From: Trebouxia sp. TZW2008
Lineage: Eukaryota > Chlorophyta > Trebouxiophyceae > Trebouxiales > Trebouxiaceae
Direction of reading: 5' to 3'
Length of the DNA stretch: 64,000 nt
Assembly: GCA_002118135.1 (NCBI GenBank)
Contig: BDIU01000251.1
Coordinates: forward strand, 49,835-113,834
Shown here: positions 46,298-57,289 of the stretch, in pieces
How the letters are laid out: the number at the start of each line of letters is the position of its first letter
Position numbering within the stretch: the stretch's first letter is position 1
The notes under the pieces: generated by a model
Told to the model about the DNA's origin: nothing
Database searches by the model: none
What the model saw: only the letters and a program-made list of their open reading frames with translations
Translations under genes and position numbers: made by a program

Positions 46298-49200
46298 ATG
46301 GCAACGGCGAGCTTGCCGGCCATCTCGGACGGTGCCACGGAGGACGAGCAGATGTTGATGGCTGAGGCGTCGACGGTCAGCCGGCAAGCGGAGCTGCAGA
46401 CGCTGAGGCATGACAAGAGGGAGTTTATCAAAGTTAGTCAGTCCACATTGCTATGCTTTTGGCATATCGTGGCGCAAGCACATATCCTTCTCAGTTCGAA
46501 CCACTCTTATGCTGCAGGCCAATCGCAGGGCGTTGGCTAAGAGTGCTAAGTTCAGTGAGACTTTTGGACAGATACAGAGTGGGGACCTGCCTCCCCAGTT
46601 CAGAGCCATTTTGGAAGATAATCGGGTAAGCACAAGCTGTGACTGCTGCTGCCTCTTTAATGAGTGCAACAGCAGCTCAGGCTTCCTGACATGAGCAGGT
46701 GGACGTTTGTTTGTGCAGCACTGAGCAGCTGATGCCCATACTGCGTGCTTGCAAGTCTTCCAATCCTTGTGGCTGTTGCATCTTGTATTCTGACAGCCTA
46801 CTCGCTATCTGATTGCCCTCCTTACACCATGTCTGTGCAGATGCTGCATGAGCAAGTACGCACCTACAAGCGGGAGCTGTATGAAACTCAGGCGTCAAAC
46901 ACGGCACATGACAGGCAGATTGTCAGGCTGCAAGCAGAGGTGAAGCGTCTGAATGAAACGTTGCAGGTGAGCAGCCAGGCTTGGCATCACAAAGTCATGC
47001 AGCTTGTGACATTAAACATGCTTCTGCTCCATCTATCTTGTGTGGCAGTTGCACTTTGCTACTATCAGACCAGCTCTGAAAGCAAGTCAAGTCTGGCCTG
47101 CCATAAAGTTTGCTGTGTATGCAAGCACATGGCCACCGTGCTTCTCTGCGTGGCTGCATTGGAGTCATGGAATGGTGTTGCTTTATAAATGACAGTCGAT
47201 GGTCATAAGGGGGGGGTGTTGACTAGTCTACCTGCAAGCCAGGCTCATCCTATGCACCTGCACTTGACTTTGCCTGAAACTTGGAACTGCAAAAGATGGA
47301 GCTGCAAAGAGGTTTGCAGACAAGCTACTGGTAGCAGATACACCAGTTTGCAGTTCAATGAAATCAGAAGCAAAAGTTCTGACTGGTCTATGCCGGGTTC
47401 GAACCGGCGACCTTTCGCGTGTGAGGCGAACGTGATAACCAACTACACCAACAGACCACATTGATTGATCGAGGCAATTATTTACTGATATATAATTGGC
47501 ATCTCCATTTCCAAGATCAATCTTCAGTCCTGCAGGCCTGCAGCAGATCCCCAAGTCAGGTCAATTCAGAAAAGAATGCAGCAAGGACGCTGCAACAGCA
47601 AGAGGATGACTTGCAGAAACTGCGAGACAGAGTCAGTGTGCTAGCACATGCTAAGGACACTGATGGGCGGCGATTCCGCCAGATTGCTGTGGAACGGCAG
47701 AGAGAAAGAGAGGACTTGAAGAGAGAAGTTGAACGGCTCAAGGTGAGGCAGCCATGCCACAGCAGCTTGCATCAGCCCACATTGCTGTGACATTTTGTTG
47801 GCTCTATGATGTGTAAAACATGACAATTTTTTAGAAATTGAAGAATCAGCTCTTCTCAGCAAGGTTTGCAGCGCAGAAAGCGACAAACATCAGAGCAGAG
47901 GCTTGCATGCATGCAGCGCTGTTCGCATTGATTGACGCGGCGTCTCCATCAGGACGTTAGCAGCAGTGCCATCAACAGCTGACTGAGGCATGCCAATGGC
48001 AAGAAAAAGCATGTCTGACAAATCAGCGCAAACCTGCAGTATTGCCACAGGCCTTCAAGGCTGCAGACTGCAAATTTCAGGCGCAATAAGGTGCCATGGC
48101 TGCAATCTTGTAGAGATGAGACTGCACAAAAGCGGCAGAAGTATCTCTGTGTATCTGCACAGAATCTGCCGTTTGATACCCACATACTGGCGTGTCATTT
48201 TTGGCTGCAGTGAAATGCATCGTTCTATCCTGAGGTTCCGCTGCTCCAATCCCAACTCAAAGCCCGCTTGAATGCCATGCAGGGCGTAGTGGTCGAGCGC
48301 GACAAGGCTTTCCGAGCACAAGGACTTGCCTTGAAGCAAGTGAACACACGCATGGCCCAGCTGCAGCAGCAGCATGCAGACGCAACCCAACATGCATGCT
48401 TTCAATCCATCTTACAGCCTATATACTGGTTCTTGATTGCCATGCAGGGTGTAGGGATTGAGCGAGACAAGGCTTTCCGAGCACAGGGCTTTGCCTCAAA
48501 GCAGGTCAACACGCATGGCTCAGCTGCAGCAGCAGCATGCAGACACAACCCAACATGCATGCTTTCAACACATCTTACAGCCTAAGTACTGGTTCTTGAC
48601 TGCCATGCAGGGTGCAGTGATCGAGCGCGACAAGGCGTTCAGGGCACAGGGCTTTGCCTTGAAGCAGGTCAACACACGCATGGCCCAGCTGCAGCAGCAG
48701 CATGCAGACGCAACCAAAAGGGAAGCGGAGTTGATAGAGCAGCTGTCTTGCAGCCCCATTCAGGGGCAGCCTAGCCTGACAGGGTCTGTCCATGCCAGCG
48801 AGCATAGCGCCTCGCTGAAGAAGATGCACAGTCGGCTGCCGTCCAGCATGGAGACCATGCGACGCAGACTGGAACCCATTGCCAGCTTAGGTAAGCAGCA
48901 CAGGATTACGGCTTGCCATGTGATGCAAGTCTGCATCTTGAAGAGGGGCTTGCTTGAGAGCGCCTCAAGTAATTTGACTACCTGTTGATGTCTGTTGGAC
49001 ATGCCAATGTCAATGCCTTCTGTGGTCTACACATTCAGCGCATGCATGATGAAGGAGAGGCTCTTGCTATCTTCAATCTTAAGATATGATGCTGAGCCTC
49101 TTGCAGCATGCAGTACTCATGGGACATAGACAAAGCACCTCATGGGGGATGGATTACTATTCAATATCGGTAGGACCAGCTTGTGTACAGGGCAAGCCCA

Positions 49201-50399
49201 GAAGAACAAAGCAGAATTGATTTGCTGTTCATTCTGTCAGTTTGCACCATGTCAGCTTGCCAAGCCAATTTGCCACAGCTTACAGAGCATTTTTTGCAGC
49301 AGCTGACGCGACATGCAATGACAGGTTGCAGCAGCAACATGGCATCCCTGCTGCATCACACAATGCACCTCAGTGCAATGAACTGATGGCAGCACATTTC
49401 ATCTCAAGCTGCTTACCTATGTTGCACCTGACTCTGATCAGCTGTTGATCATCAGCCGGCACATTGCATCTCATGCTGCTCAGCAAATCGTGTGTGATTG
49501 CAAGCAGCTGCTACCTTGCAGGCAGTACATTGCAAGGAGAGGCTATGGCCGCTGGTCCCTCTGAGGATTCAGAGTACATGGAGGAGGAAGCTGCCGTGAA
49601 GCTGATGCTAGTGGTGCTCAGTCAGGATGCCATACAAGGCTTCTATCAGCAGGTGAGCTTACTCACCGTTCCAGTTGTCTGCTGCCGGGACAATGCACAG
49701 CAGCTTGATGCGCCCATGCATCAATCCCAGCTGAAAGGTCTTCAGCCTCAGACTATGCAGGACATGTAGAGCATATCAGAGTTGCTTCCCTGATATAATA
49801 TTATTTAGTTGAGCATACTGCTATTGCTTTCAGCTGCAATGATGCAATAGCTCGACCCAAATGCTTCAGCTGAAAACAGAGAGGCAGGAGGCAGAGCCAG
49901 AGTGGCCTTAGGGACCATCAGTGCTGGTTAGCTGACACAGAACTACCTCAAAGCGGCAACATATAGTTCTGTTTAACACCCTGCAAAATTGAAATCATTG
50001 GCTCAAGCATCAAGAGCAGCTCTTCTGCTCATTTATGTGAGTTGTGCAAATGCAGGTGGAGAGGGAGAGGCAGGAAGCTGAGAGGGCCAGCCCTGAGGAG
50101 GCTGCACTCCTCATCCAGTCGGCATGGCGCAAGCGGCAGGCTCAGCAGGAGCTGCAACGGCGCCGCCAAGCCCAGGAGGCACAAGCGGAAGCCGCTGCCC
50201 TGCAGGTCACTCTTGCTTGTTGCAGTTGTTGCAGCCTAGCTGCAGTCTTTGCTTCAGTTGTTGCAACTGTTGCAGCCTAGCTACAGCCGTTGCTGCAGTT
50301 GTAGCAGCCAAGCTACTGCAGCAGCCACAGTTGTGGCAGCAGTCAAGCGGCAGTGCATGAGCAGCAGCAATCTCAGCAGCATTGCATTAGCAGTAGCAG

Positions 50400-50434
<35 letters not shown>

Positions 50435-52844
50435 GGCTGACAAGCGAGATCAGATCTACTCCAAGACGGGTTTACATCAAGTTAAACATGTATGGGCAGG
50501 AAAGGAAAGGCGATCAAGCAGAAACTCAAATGCCAATCAGGCTGCTATGTTTGCAGAGTGCAGCATTACACAGGTGGCAGAGATGGTACATTGCAGCATT
50601 TATAGCATCAAACAGCTGGAACATACAGCTGTTTGATGCTATAAAACAGCTAACATACTAAAACAGCTTGTCAAAGCCATGATGTGTATAGCAAAGTGTC
50701 AGCAAGACTGCTGGGTATGGTGGCCTTTTAAATGCTCAAGCACATTGGTCCCCAGATGGGGTTTGAGATGCTGCACTGTCAGAAACGTCTGTGGGACCTG
50801 GAAGCATGCTGTGCAGTGCACATGACGTTCTAGGGTCAGAAAAGGGCAGCTAATGTTGCAACATCATTCAGCGCTGTACCAGCCATGCAGTACAAACTTG
50901 TGTTCGCAGATGCTTGGCCTTCAGCATGTACAGCTTTGCAGGGTTCAGCCTTTTCACAGCAGTGCAATTTCGGCAATGTAGCATCAGCAATGCAGTGCCA
51001 GCAATGCAGTGCCAGCAATGCAGTTCCAGCAATGCAGTGCCAGCAATGCAGTTTCAGCAACGCAATGCCAGCAATGCAGTTTCAGCGATGCAGTGCCAGT
51101 AATGCAGTTTCAGCAATGCAGTGCCGGTAATGCAGTGTCTGCAATACCGTATGAGCAATGCAGTGTCGTCAATGCGAGATGCACCTGCCATTGCAGGTGC
51201 CTTAGGGGCAGCACACACAGTTGTCTACCTACTAGTTCATTCTGAAGCTGCCCAACAGAACTATCGTGGCAGCCAGCAAATTCATTGTGAGACGTGAGCT
51301 GTGCAGCCTTGTCTTGACAGCACACCTCAGCACAGTATGCCGTGGCAAATAGAGGGGGGAGCACACACACCAAACTTGCTGTTGGATGCGCTGGTCAGCA
51401 TTGAAAATGCCTGGGCACATGCATGTGCAGCTTAGAAACGATTGAGAAGAGGCTGTCATCTAGCAGCTGACCCTGCTGATGTCCTTGACAAAATTGCCAA
51501 AAGCTGGCACAGCACAGCTTCTAGGAGTCAGATGCATGCAATCAGAAAAGGACCTATTGTCATTCAGCAGCTGCTGATGACCCTGCTGATGTCATGTGAG
51601 AGAACGCCAGAATGTGGGCAGCACAGCTCCTTCAATCGAGACGTGAACCCAGACAAGATGGTTTCTCAGCGACAACAGCCTGGTCTGTCACAGCATCTGG
51701 CTCGCAAGCACTTCACACACACCCAAATTTGAAGCCTCACCAACCTGGCTCTACAGACCAGCCCGGAATCTGATGCAGACTATGGGCTGCCTGCAAACAG
51801 CTGTGTTGCAGTCAAATGTACAATATATGAACGCTGCCACATTAGTCACTGAAGCAGCCATATGATATCAAATATGGAGGCAGCCGTATGATACAAGATA
51901 TGCAGCCATACAACATGAGATACGAATACAGATTCTTGCTTGATCAGTCAATGGGTGTGTGTGCAGGCAGAGCAGGAGAGGCAGGATGCTCTCACCTCTC
52001 CAAGGAGGCAAGGCCTGAGGGGAACTCTGAGGCGCTCCTCCAACAAGCCAGCCAAGGGTCCCCCAAGCATACAGGTTAGCACAGGGTGTCATTACATGAT
52101 CATCACAATCACCACTCTCTTCCTGAGCATGATCATCATCAACCTCATCATTCACACATTTACCAATGAGGTTGCATGACCCTGCTAGGTGCATACAGAC
52201 ACAATAGGTTGCCTTCAAACAAGTCTGTTCAGCGCCATTAAACATGCAAATAAGGCAAGAGCTTTGAAAGCTTTGCTGCTGCACGCCAATGATCGAATTG
52301 ACACCTATGCCCGTGCGAAAGCAAGTTAGCTAACAGGTATGCCTCACCCGGTTCCTGTAGGCCATGCAGCAGGCTTGTTCTATGCCAATGTGTGGTGATT
52401 AGATACTCTCTGGGGGTCATGAATGGTCTGTGGCATCAGCATGATAACCTACAGCAGCAGCAAGACTATTTGCATGTCTTCTGTTCGCCACTTTGAGCTG
52501 TTGCCAAAGCACATTCGCAGCAGATCAGCAACTCCTGTACATTGGTTGACAGAGCTCAGTGGTGCTAGTTGTGAAGCAAAATTGCAACTGTGGTGCAGGC
52601 TGATTCTGGGCCTAGGTCACCAGGCAAGAAGAGCATCAGTGTCAGACGTGGCTCAGGTCCAGAAATGCCAAGCAGCCCATCAAAGAGTCCAGGCAATAGG
52701 AATGTCTTCAGAGAGCGGACCACTTCACCACTAGGGTACACAAGTCCTGCTGGTCAGGATAGTGCAAGTGTGAGTGTAGCAAGTCCAACACAGCAAACAT
52801 CACGGCAGACGTCAGTCAAAAGGCCAGACAGCTTTAACTCTTGA
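46298..52844 (+). CDS. Coiled-coil protein with an IQ motif
   Basis: Proposed exons 46298-46432, 46518-46625, 46841-46966, 47560-47742, 48235-48339, 48668-48890, 49522-49652, 50056-50205, 51967-52074 and 52599-52844 join in phase to about 504 residues. Residues ~30-260 are heptad-rich coiled coil (LHEQVRTYKRELYETQASNT, DDLQKLRDRVSVLAHAKD, RQREREDLKREVERLK). A calmodulin-binding IQ motif (ALLIQSAWRKRQAQQELQRR) lies near residue 340, and the end is a Ser/Pro/Arg-rich tail (KKSISVRRGSGP). The layout recalls lebercilin-like and other ciliary or basal-body coiled-coil proteins, but I cannot claim orthology. It sits head-to-head with an EF-hand gene, a suggestive pairing with an IQ protein. The 48235/48668 exons are split by an intron made of two tandem repeat units. 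Confidence 0.72.
47384..47457 (-). tRNA. tRNA-Val (anticodon CAC)
   Basis: Minus-strand sequence folds as a complete tRNA: 7-bp acceptor stem GGTCTGT with ATAGACC (one G-T pair), D arm around GTGTAGTTGGTTATCAC, anticodon stem TTCGC/GCGAA with loop CTCACAC, variable AGGTC, and a perfect 5-bp T stem GCCGG/CCGGC around TTCGAAC, then discriminator A. Anticodon CAC reads valine GUG codons. A-box and B-box (GGTTCGAAC) promoter elements are internal. It lies inside an intron of the coiled-coil gene, on the opposite strand, with no intron of its own. Confidence 0.96.
48283..48730 (+). repeat. Three-copy tandem duplication in the coiled-coil gene (~164 bp)
   Basis: Units begin after CATGCAG at 48282, 48447 and 48610, offsets 165 and 163 bp. 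Each encodes xERDKAFRAQGxAxKQVNTR and MAQLQQQHAD-like sequence. Copy 2 has a 2-bp loss that breaks the frame (ACACGC against ACACACGC). An intron from 48340 (CAA, GTGAAC) to 48667 (AAGCAG, GTCAAC) is 328 bp, two units, and leaves one uninterrupted coding copy. Confidence 0.9.
49868..49915 (+). pseudogene. Decayed copy of the IQ-motif exon start
   Basis: CAGAGAGGCAGGAGGCAGAG here matches the start of the 50056 exon (AGGGAGAGGCAGGAAGCTGA) at most positions and precedes it by about 180 bp. No splice acceptor is kept. Confidence 0.55.
50205..50440 (+). repeat. GCA/GTT-rich low-complexity DNA with a CAG run
   Basis: Intronic sequence after exon 50056-50205 is built from GTTGCAG and CAGCCTAGCT-type repeats, followed at about 50,368-50,440 by interrupted AGCAGT/AGCAGC triplets. 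Confidence 0.8.
50599..50645. repeat. Perfect 20-bp inverted repeat with 7-nt loop
   Basis: TTTATAGCATCAAACAGCTG at 50599-50618 is followed by the loop GAACATA and its exact reverse complement at 50626-50645. It lies in the intron between the 50056 and 51967 exons. Transcribed, it would form a perfect hairpin. It could be a small-RNA precursor, the core of a foldback element, or the relic of an inverted duplication. Confidence 0.85.
50985..51180. repeat. 14-bp minisatellite, about 14 units
   Basis: Contiguous 14-bp units close to CAGCAATGCAGTGC, more degenerate at the right-hand end, in an intron of the coiled-coil gene. Because 14 is not a multiple of three, the long open frames across it are an artefact of the repeat. 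Confidence 0.93.
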
Positions 52845-53695
52845 AAGTTGAATGAAGTTGGCTGACCTATGTAATGCACAAATTGCACTGTGCTCAACAG
52901 AAAAACCCATTTAAGATGATGGCCACGGGCAGATTAACTTGACGCATGAAGGCTCACGCAAGCCAAGTAGTTGGTAGTTTAGCAGATCTTTGTTACAGTA
53001 GCTGCCTTCCGGTATGATGTCAAGGTCTGTGATTTAAGGGAAACATCTCTTGAGGTGCTGCTCACCTTTTGCCACATGCTGAACAGGAATTTGTGCTTGG
53101 CTGTACAGCCTTAGCTTGTTTGCATTCTGAGAGCAGCAATCCCGGCCTGCCTCTATAGACATAGGCTGCGGTCATGACGCCTAATGGCACAGACTTTCCT
53201 TTTCTTTGCCAGCTTCTTCTCAGGCCAGGCAAGTCCTGAACATGCACTTGCATGCATGCATTGCACGCTCAGGTGCAGGCAGACTGACAGTATGCCTCCT
53301 TAGCTGCAGTGCAGCGACTGTCGTCAGGGTGAAGCCTTGACTCTTGATGTGCAGCTTGCCAAGTATGCTGAAGCTGCTGCTGGTCACCGCCCTTAAAGGC
53401 TTGTGAAAATTTTGAAAGCTATGGCTTTTGCAGATCATGATGCAGCTACTGAATGCTTAGGTGCAGCTCATAGTGAAACCGTGTCTACTCAGACAGGCAA
53501 GCAACATCGACAACTGCAGCATAACATGAAGCCTTGCCAGAAAGCGTTGCATTACACTGCATCAGTCATTTACAGAAGGAAGCAGTGAACAGTTTTTGCT
53601 ACTCCTGCTGCATGGGGCTGTTGGGCTACATGTCTCATGCATTGTTTGTGCGAGGATAGTGTTTCTATTTATGAAATGGCAGTGCTGAAAGTTGC
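52845..53695. other. Convergent intergenic region
   Basis: The stretch lies between the ends of the coiled-coil (+) and RING (-) genes. On the minus strand near 53,060-53,250 there is an exon-like frame with STNSCSACGKR followed by a GTGAGC donor, but no partner exons were found. Nothing else is recognised. Confidence 0.45.
52870..52874 (+). terminator. Candidate TGTAA poly(A) signal after the coiled-coil gene
   Basis: TGTAA occurs 26 bp after the stop codon of the coiled-coil gene. Confidence 0.4.
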
Positions 53696-53700
53696 TTACA
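53696..53700 (-). terminator. Candidate TGTAA poly(A) signal after the RING gene
   Basis: TTACA on the plus strand (TGTAA on the minus strand) lies about 75 bp beyond the stop of the minus-strand RING gene. Confidence 0.4.
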
Positions 53701-53773
53701 AACTTCAAGCAGAATGCCAACTGAACTCAGCAAAACAGACAAGGGGCAAACCGACCCACAGACAACAATTGTG

Positions 53774-56017
53774 CTAGCTAGAATGTGAAAAAAGGCTGCC
53801 ATTTGCAGGGAGAGTGTTTGAATATGCCTGAGCTTGCCGTTGCTGCTCATCACCGCCCATTGCTGCTGCATGTGCACCGGCAAAAAGGGAACTCTGCAAC
53901 CCATTTGTGTTGAACCCATTCCTGTTTTGTGGTGAGTTGGTGAAATGGTCGCTAAAGTTGCCATTGCCTAGGGTTTGCCAGTGCATCTGCTGTGATGCCT
54001 TGCTATCTGATGGCCCACCAAAGCCTGGCGGCTGAGAGAGGCCATTTTCTTTGGCAGCTTTAGTGTTGGATGGTCCTGTGCGGAGGTACAGAGGGCCTCT
54101 GCGCTTCCTGGGGGCTAACAGCTGGTTCCCAAACGAGGTCAAAGATTGCAGCTGGTTGGAGCCTGCACCAAAATGCTTGGTAAAATAGATAGCAGAAGCC
54201 GCCCAAAACAGAGCTGCTACAGGCTGCCTTTGAGCCAAGGCAAACAGCAGCACCAGCCAAAAAATAAATGTAAAAAGAAGAGGTGCACAGTCAAGGCAGC
54301 CCTGTTGATGCAAGGGCTACAACATCAATGCAAATGACAGACCATCATCAATGCAGCAGGCAGACAGCTCCATGCTCAATTGCAGCAAGACAGCCCCATT
54401 ATTGGTCAGCAGACTCAACCAATGGACACCCACATGCAATGCTGGCAAACCCAACAAAGTCATGCTGTATACGAATGCATTCAGGAGATGTTAGGGCCAA
54501 AGACACATGTACAAAGAAGCAAACACCTTGTGGGACATCGCAACAAGCAGTATGGCACTGAGTGAAGCAATAGCACACCTGTGGCAGGCGCTGCAGCCCA
54601 AAGGGCAGCACTAGCAGCCACAAGATCCACAGGAAATATGCCAGCTGTGCTCGGCATGCTAGATGAAGCAGGACCCACAATGCCACTGCTGTTGGCTAAA
54701 ACCTGAGATGACGATGATTGACTATCAGCTGCTTGAGAATAGCCCCATTGCTGGTAGGCGGGCGCTACATTGCTTGCACTCCATTGCAATGGGTTCATGC
54801 TCCCTGCTGCCTCTGTGCTGGGCAAAGCCTGGGCGCTGGGTGTGAGCAAAGCGGGCTGTGGCGGAGTGGAGAAGGAGTTGGGTTGCATTGCAGGAAAAGG
54901 GAGCAGCGATGACGAGGCTGATGACTCAGACTGACTGGAAGAAACTGGGTCTAGCTGTTGCGGTACTGGTTGTTTGGCTGCTGTGGCAAAACCAGGCGGC
55001 GGCTTGGGCGTGTGCACACCAGCCTTGCCCTTGCCGCTCTGTTCTCGTTGCCGTAAGAAAGCCACAAGCTGCTTTGTGCCTTCCTCCATGCTCAAGTCAC
55101 CGTTGCCTACAGCAGACTGCACCTTCTGTAGCAACGCAGCCCCATCTGGGTCTGCTTGCACAGAGGGCACTTGGCCAGCAGTCAAGGGGCCAGCAAGGGC
55201 CACACGGGTTGCAGCGCCCTGCCCTTGCGGCTGCTCTGCGTGCTGCCCTTGCCAGGCTGGTGAGAGGCTGTCTGCTTGATGCTGTAGCACCTGTGACTGC
55301 GCTGGGTTGGCTGTGCTTGCGTTTGCAGCTTGCACTGGGCGTTGGCTTGCAGTCAGGCTGGGCCAGGCTCCTTCTGCAGGAGACTGACTAGCAAGTACAC
55401 TGGGACTGGGTCTGTCTGCAGATGCCCCCCATAGTGGCGGCCACCCTGCAGCCCCTGCCTGTTGCAAGATGCCTCCTTTGGAGCCTGTGTGTGGCGTCTG
55501 GTCAACCAAACTGTGGGGCAAGGTGTGCTTGACTGGCGTGGCAGGTGCTGGATGCACCATGTCATTGCTGCTCTGCCTGGATGCTGGGTCAAAGAGATCT
55601 TTCTGTGTGCCGTACTCTGTCCGGCACCCTGGGCATAAGTTGTTGCAGAACAGCTCTATCTTCTTGTGGCAGAAGACGCACACTTGATACCTGCAAGCCA
55701 TGATCACTACCTGATGACATGGCTCTCATTGAGGTGAAATCAGAATATTGTCGTCTTGAAAAGCCATAAATGCCTAAAAAGGGAAGCAGCCTACCCGCAA
55801 GGACAAGGGTAAAACTGCTGTTCATCAGCATCAAGCGGTTCAATGCACAATGGGCACACTTGCACCTGCGTTGAAGCATTGAAAAACCTGAGTGACATCT
55901 GCCTGGCGGTGCAAGCTGAGCAAATTTGGCTGGAATCCTGAACAGCAGAGGGAGACTCACCTCGCCAGTGGCTTCGTCACCACCAGAGCGCATCTGCTGA
56001 CCTCTGCCACGTGCCAT
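53774..56017 (-). CDS. NOT4/CNOT4-type RING protein, RING plus low-complexity tail
   Basis: Proposed exons on the minus strand: 56017-55961, 55865-55795, 55690-54579 and 54162-53774, joined in phase to 542 residues. The N-terminal domain is a C4C4 RING: VCPLCIEPLDADEQQFYPCP, CGYQVCVFCHKKIE, then NNLCPGCRTEYG. This is the NOT4/CNOT4 signature, a ubiquitin ligase associated with the CCR4-NOT complex that acts in mRNA and co-translational quality control. Usual NOT4 proteins carry an RRM right after the RING; none is seen here. Instead about 450 residues of Gln/Ser/Pro/Ala-rich sequence follow, with one short helical patch (GAALLQKVQSAVGNGDLSME) and FG/PPGF motifs (PPPGFATAA, QPPGFGG). Either an RRM-less paralogue or a lineage form. 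The RING assignment is strong; ligase activity is inferred. Confidence 0.85.
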
Positions 56018-56447
56018 TCTCACGGCAAATATTGCGCGCCCTTGCTATCCGCCAGCAACTTGTCTCTACGCGTGCGTTGGGTGACGTTAAGTCTTGAGCG
56101 AATTGCCGAGGCAACGACTGCCGAGCGAAGGTCCAACGAGAACAGGCAAAACTCTTCTGAAACAACAAGAACAGCAAGAGGATTTCAAAGCAACGAAGTG
56201 TCAGACATTGCGCCGCGTGCAGCCGGCCAAAGCCAATTGCCTACTGCTAACCACCGAAGAGGAGGGAGTTCTTGAAAGTCCGCTTGGGATTGATAAGCCA
56301 ATTTCTTGACTTGTAAAAGATAACTCTATCCCGAATGCAATTATGGCATGACTCTTCCAACCCTGCTGCTACATCCGCAACTGCACGCAACCACCACATC
56401 TGGCGCATGCTGCATAGCGACTGCATCCCAGTCAGCTTGGCCGTAGC
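56018..56447. promoter_or_regulatory. Divergent promoter, RING gene and Ser/Pro-rich gene
   Basis: About 430 bp separates the two divergent starts. The stretch holds only short open frames. No TATA box is obvious. Confidence 0.45.
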
Positions 56448-57174
56448 ATGCAGCAAAGCCCCCTAGCGGCGACCCAGTCCGTGTCCGTCGCGCACTCAAA
56501 CGACAATCTTGTACCCCTTGAGCTTGACCGAGCTTCCCAGTCGCACGCGCTCCAGGGTACCAGTGCAGCCGATACTGTAAGCCGCAGCGGTCAGGTCAGT
56601 CGCCATCGCACCTGTTCAGATTGCCGTAAGCTGCTTGCACGGCGTCGGTCTTAGTCTATCTCGGTCGGTATTGCAGTGCCAACCCAGCCAATCGACTCAG
56701 CCTGCACAGGACCCGTGCTCGGCTCACGACAGTCAGTCAAGCTCGACAAGTCAGTCTTGCTCAGAGGAGGTGAGCAGCGCTGCAGCAGCACTCCTACGCC
56801 AATGTTGCCGGCTCAACCCTAAGTGCTGACACATCTGTTCCTGACACAGGGTGATATGGACTCAAGCCCCTCCACCCCTCCTGGCAGGGGCATCACAAGC
56901 TCACATGGCATGCCACCTGATGCCCCACGCAAGCCTAAGCAGACTCGACCTCCAACTCAGGTATGCAGCTGACTTGATCAGCAAGCTGATTAACCTCTGA
57001 CACATTGCCTTGCATCTTGCAACAAATGCTGACGTGCCTTGTGGATTTGCGCAGCTTTCACCAAATGCACCTGTGAGGAAGCTGGACTTTGACAGCGATC
57101 CCTTCAGAATGCATTTGCTGAGTGACAGTGAGCAGAGCTGTGGTAGTCGGCATAGTGGCCCAGGGCGAGGCTGA
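56448..57174 (+). CDS. Small Ser/Pro-rich protein with cyclin-docking-like motif
   Basis: Proposed exons 56448-56594, 56677-56769, 56850-56960 and 57055-57174 all end in phase 0 and give exactly 156 residues. The protein is Ser/Gln-rich and probably disordered. It contains two proline-directed sites (MDSSPSTPPGR, QLSPNAP), a basic patch (APRKPKQTRPP) and, just after the second site, VRKLDFDSDPF. RKLDF fits the cyclin-binding RxLxF (Cy) pattern and resembles the docking site of retinoblastoma proteins. A CDK substrate or inhibitor is a reasonable guess, but no full-length family match is recognised. Consistent exon phases and consensus splice sites support a real gene; the start could instead lie in another upstream ATG. 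Confidence 0.6.
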
Positions 57175-57284
57175 TCAACAAGATGTGGTTACAAGATATG
57201 GTTGGAAACACAAGTTGCATGGTTTAACCCACATATCTCAAACGTAAGTTCTCTGCAGGTTGCAAGTTTGTTAGCGCAGTGAGT

Positions 57285-57289
57285 TGTAA
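57285..57289 (+). terminator. Candidate TGTAA poly(A) signal after the small gene
   Basis: TGTAA lies 110 bp after the stop of the Ser/Pro-rich gene. Confidence 0.4.

Noticed and set aside
50353..50661. Gln/Ser-rich small protein
   Set aside because: It is produced by the CAG microsatellite in an intron and overlaps the hairpin.
50885..51245. Cys/Gln/Ala-rich repeat protein on the plus strand
   Set aside because: The open frames arise from a 14-bp repeat that passes through all frames; no splice or start context supports coding.
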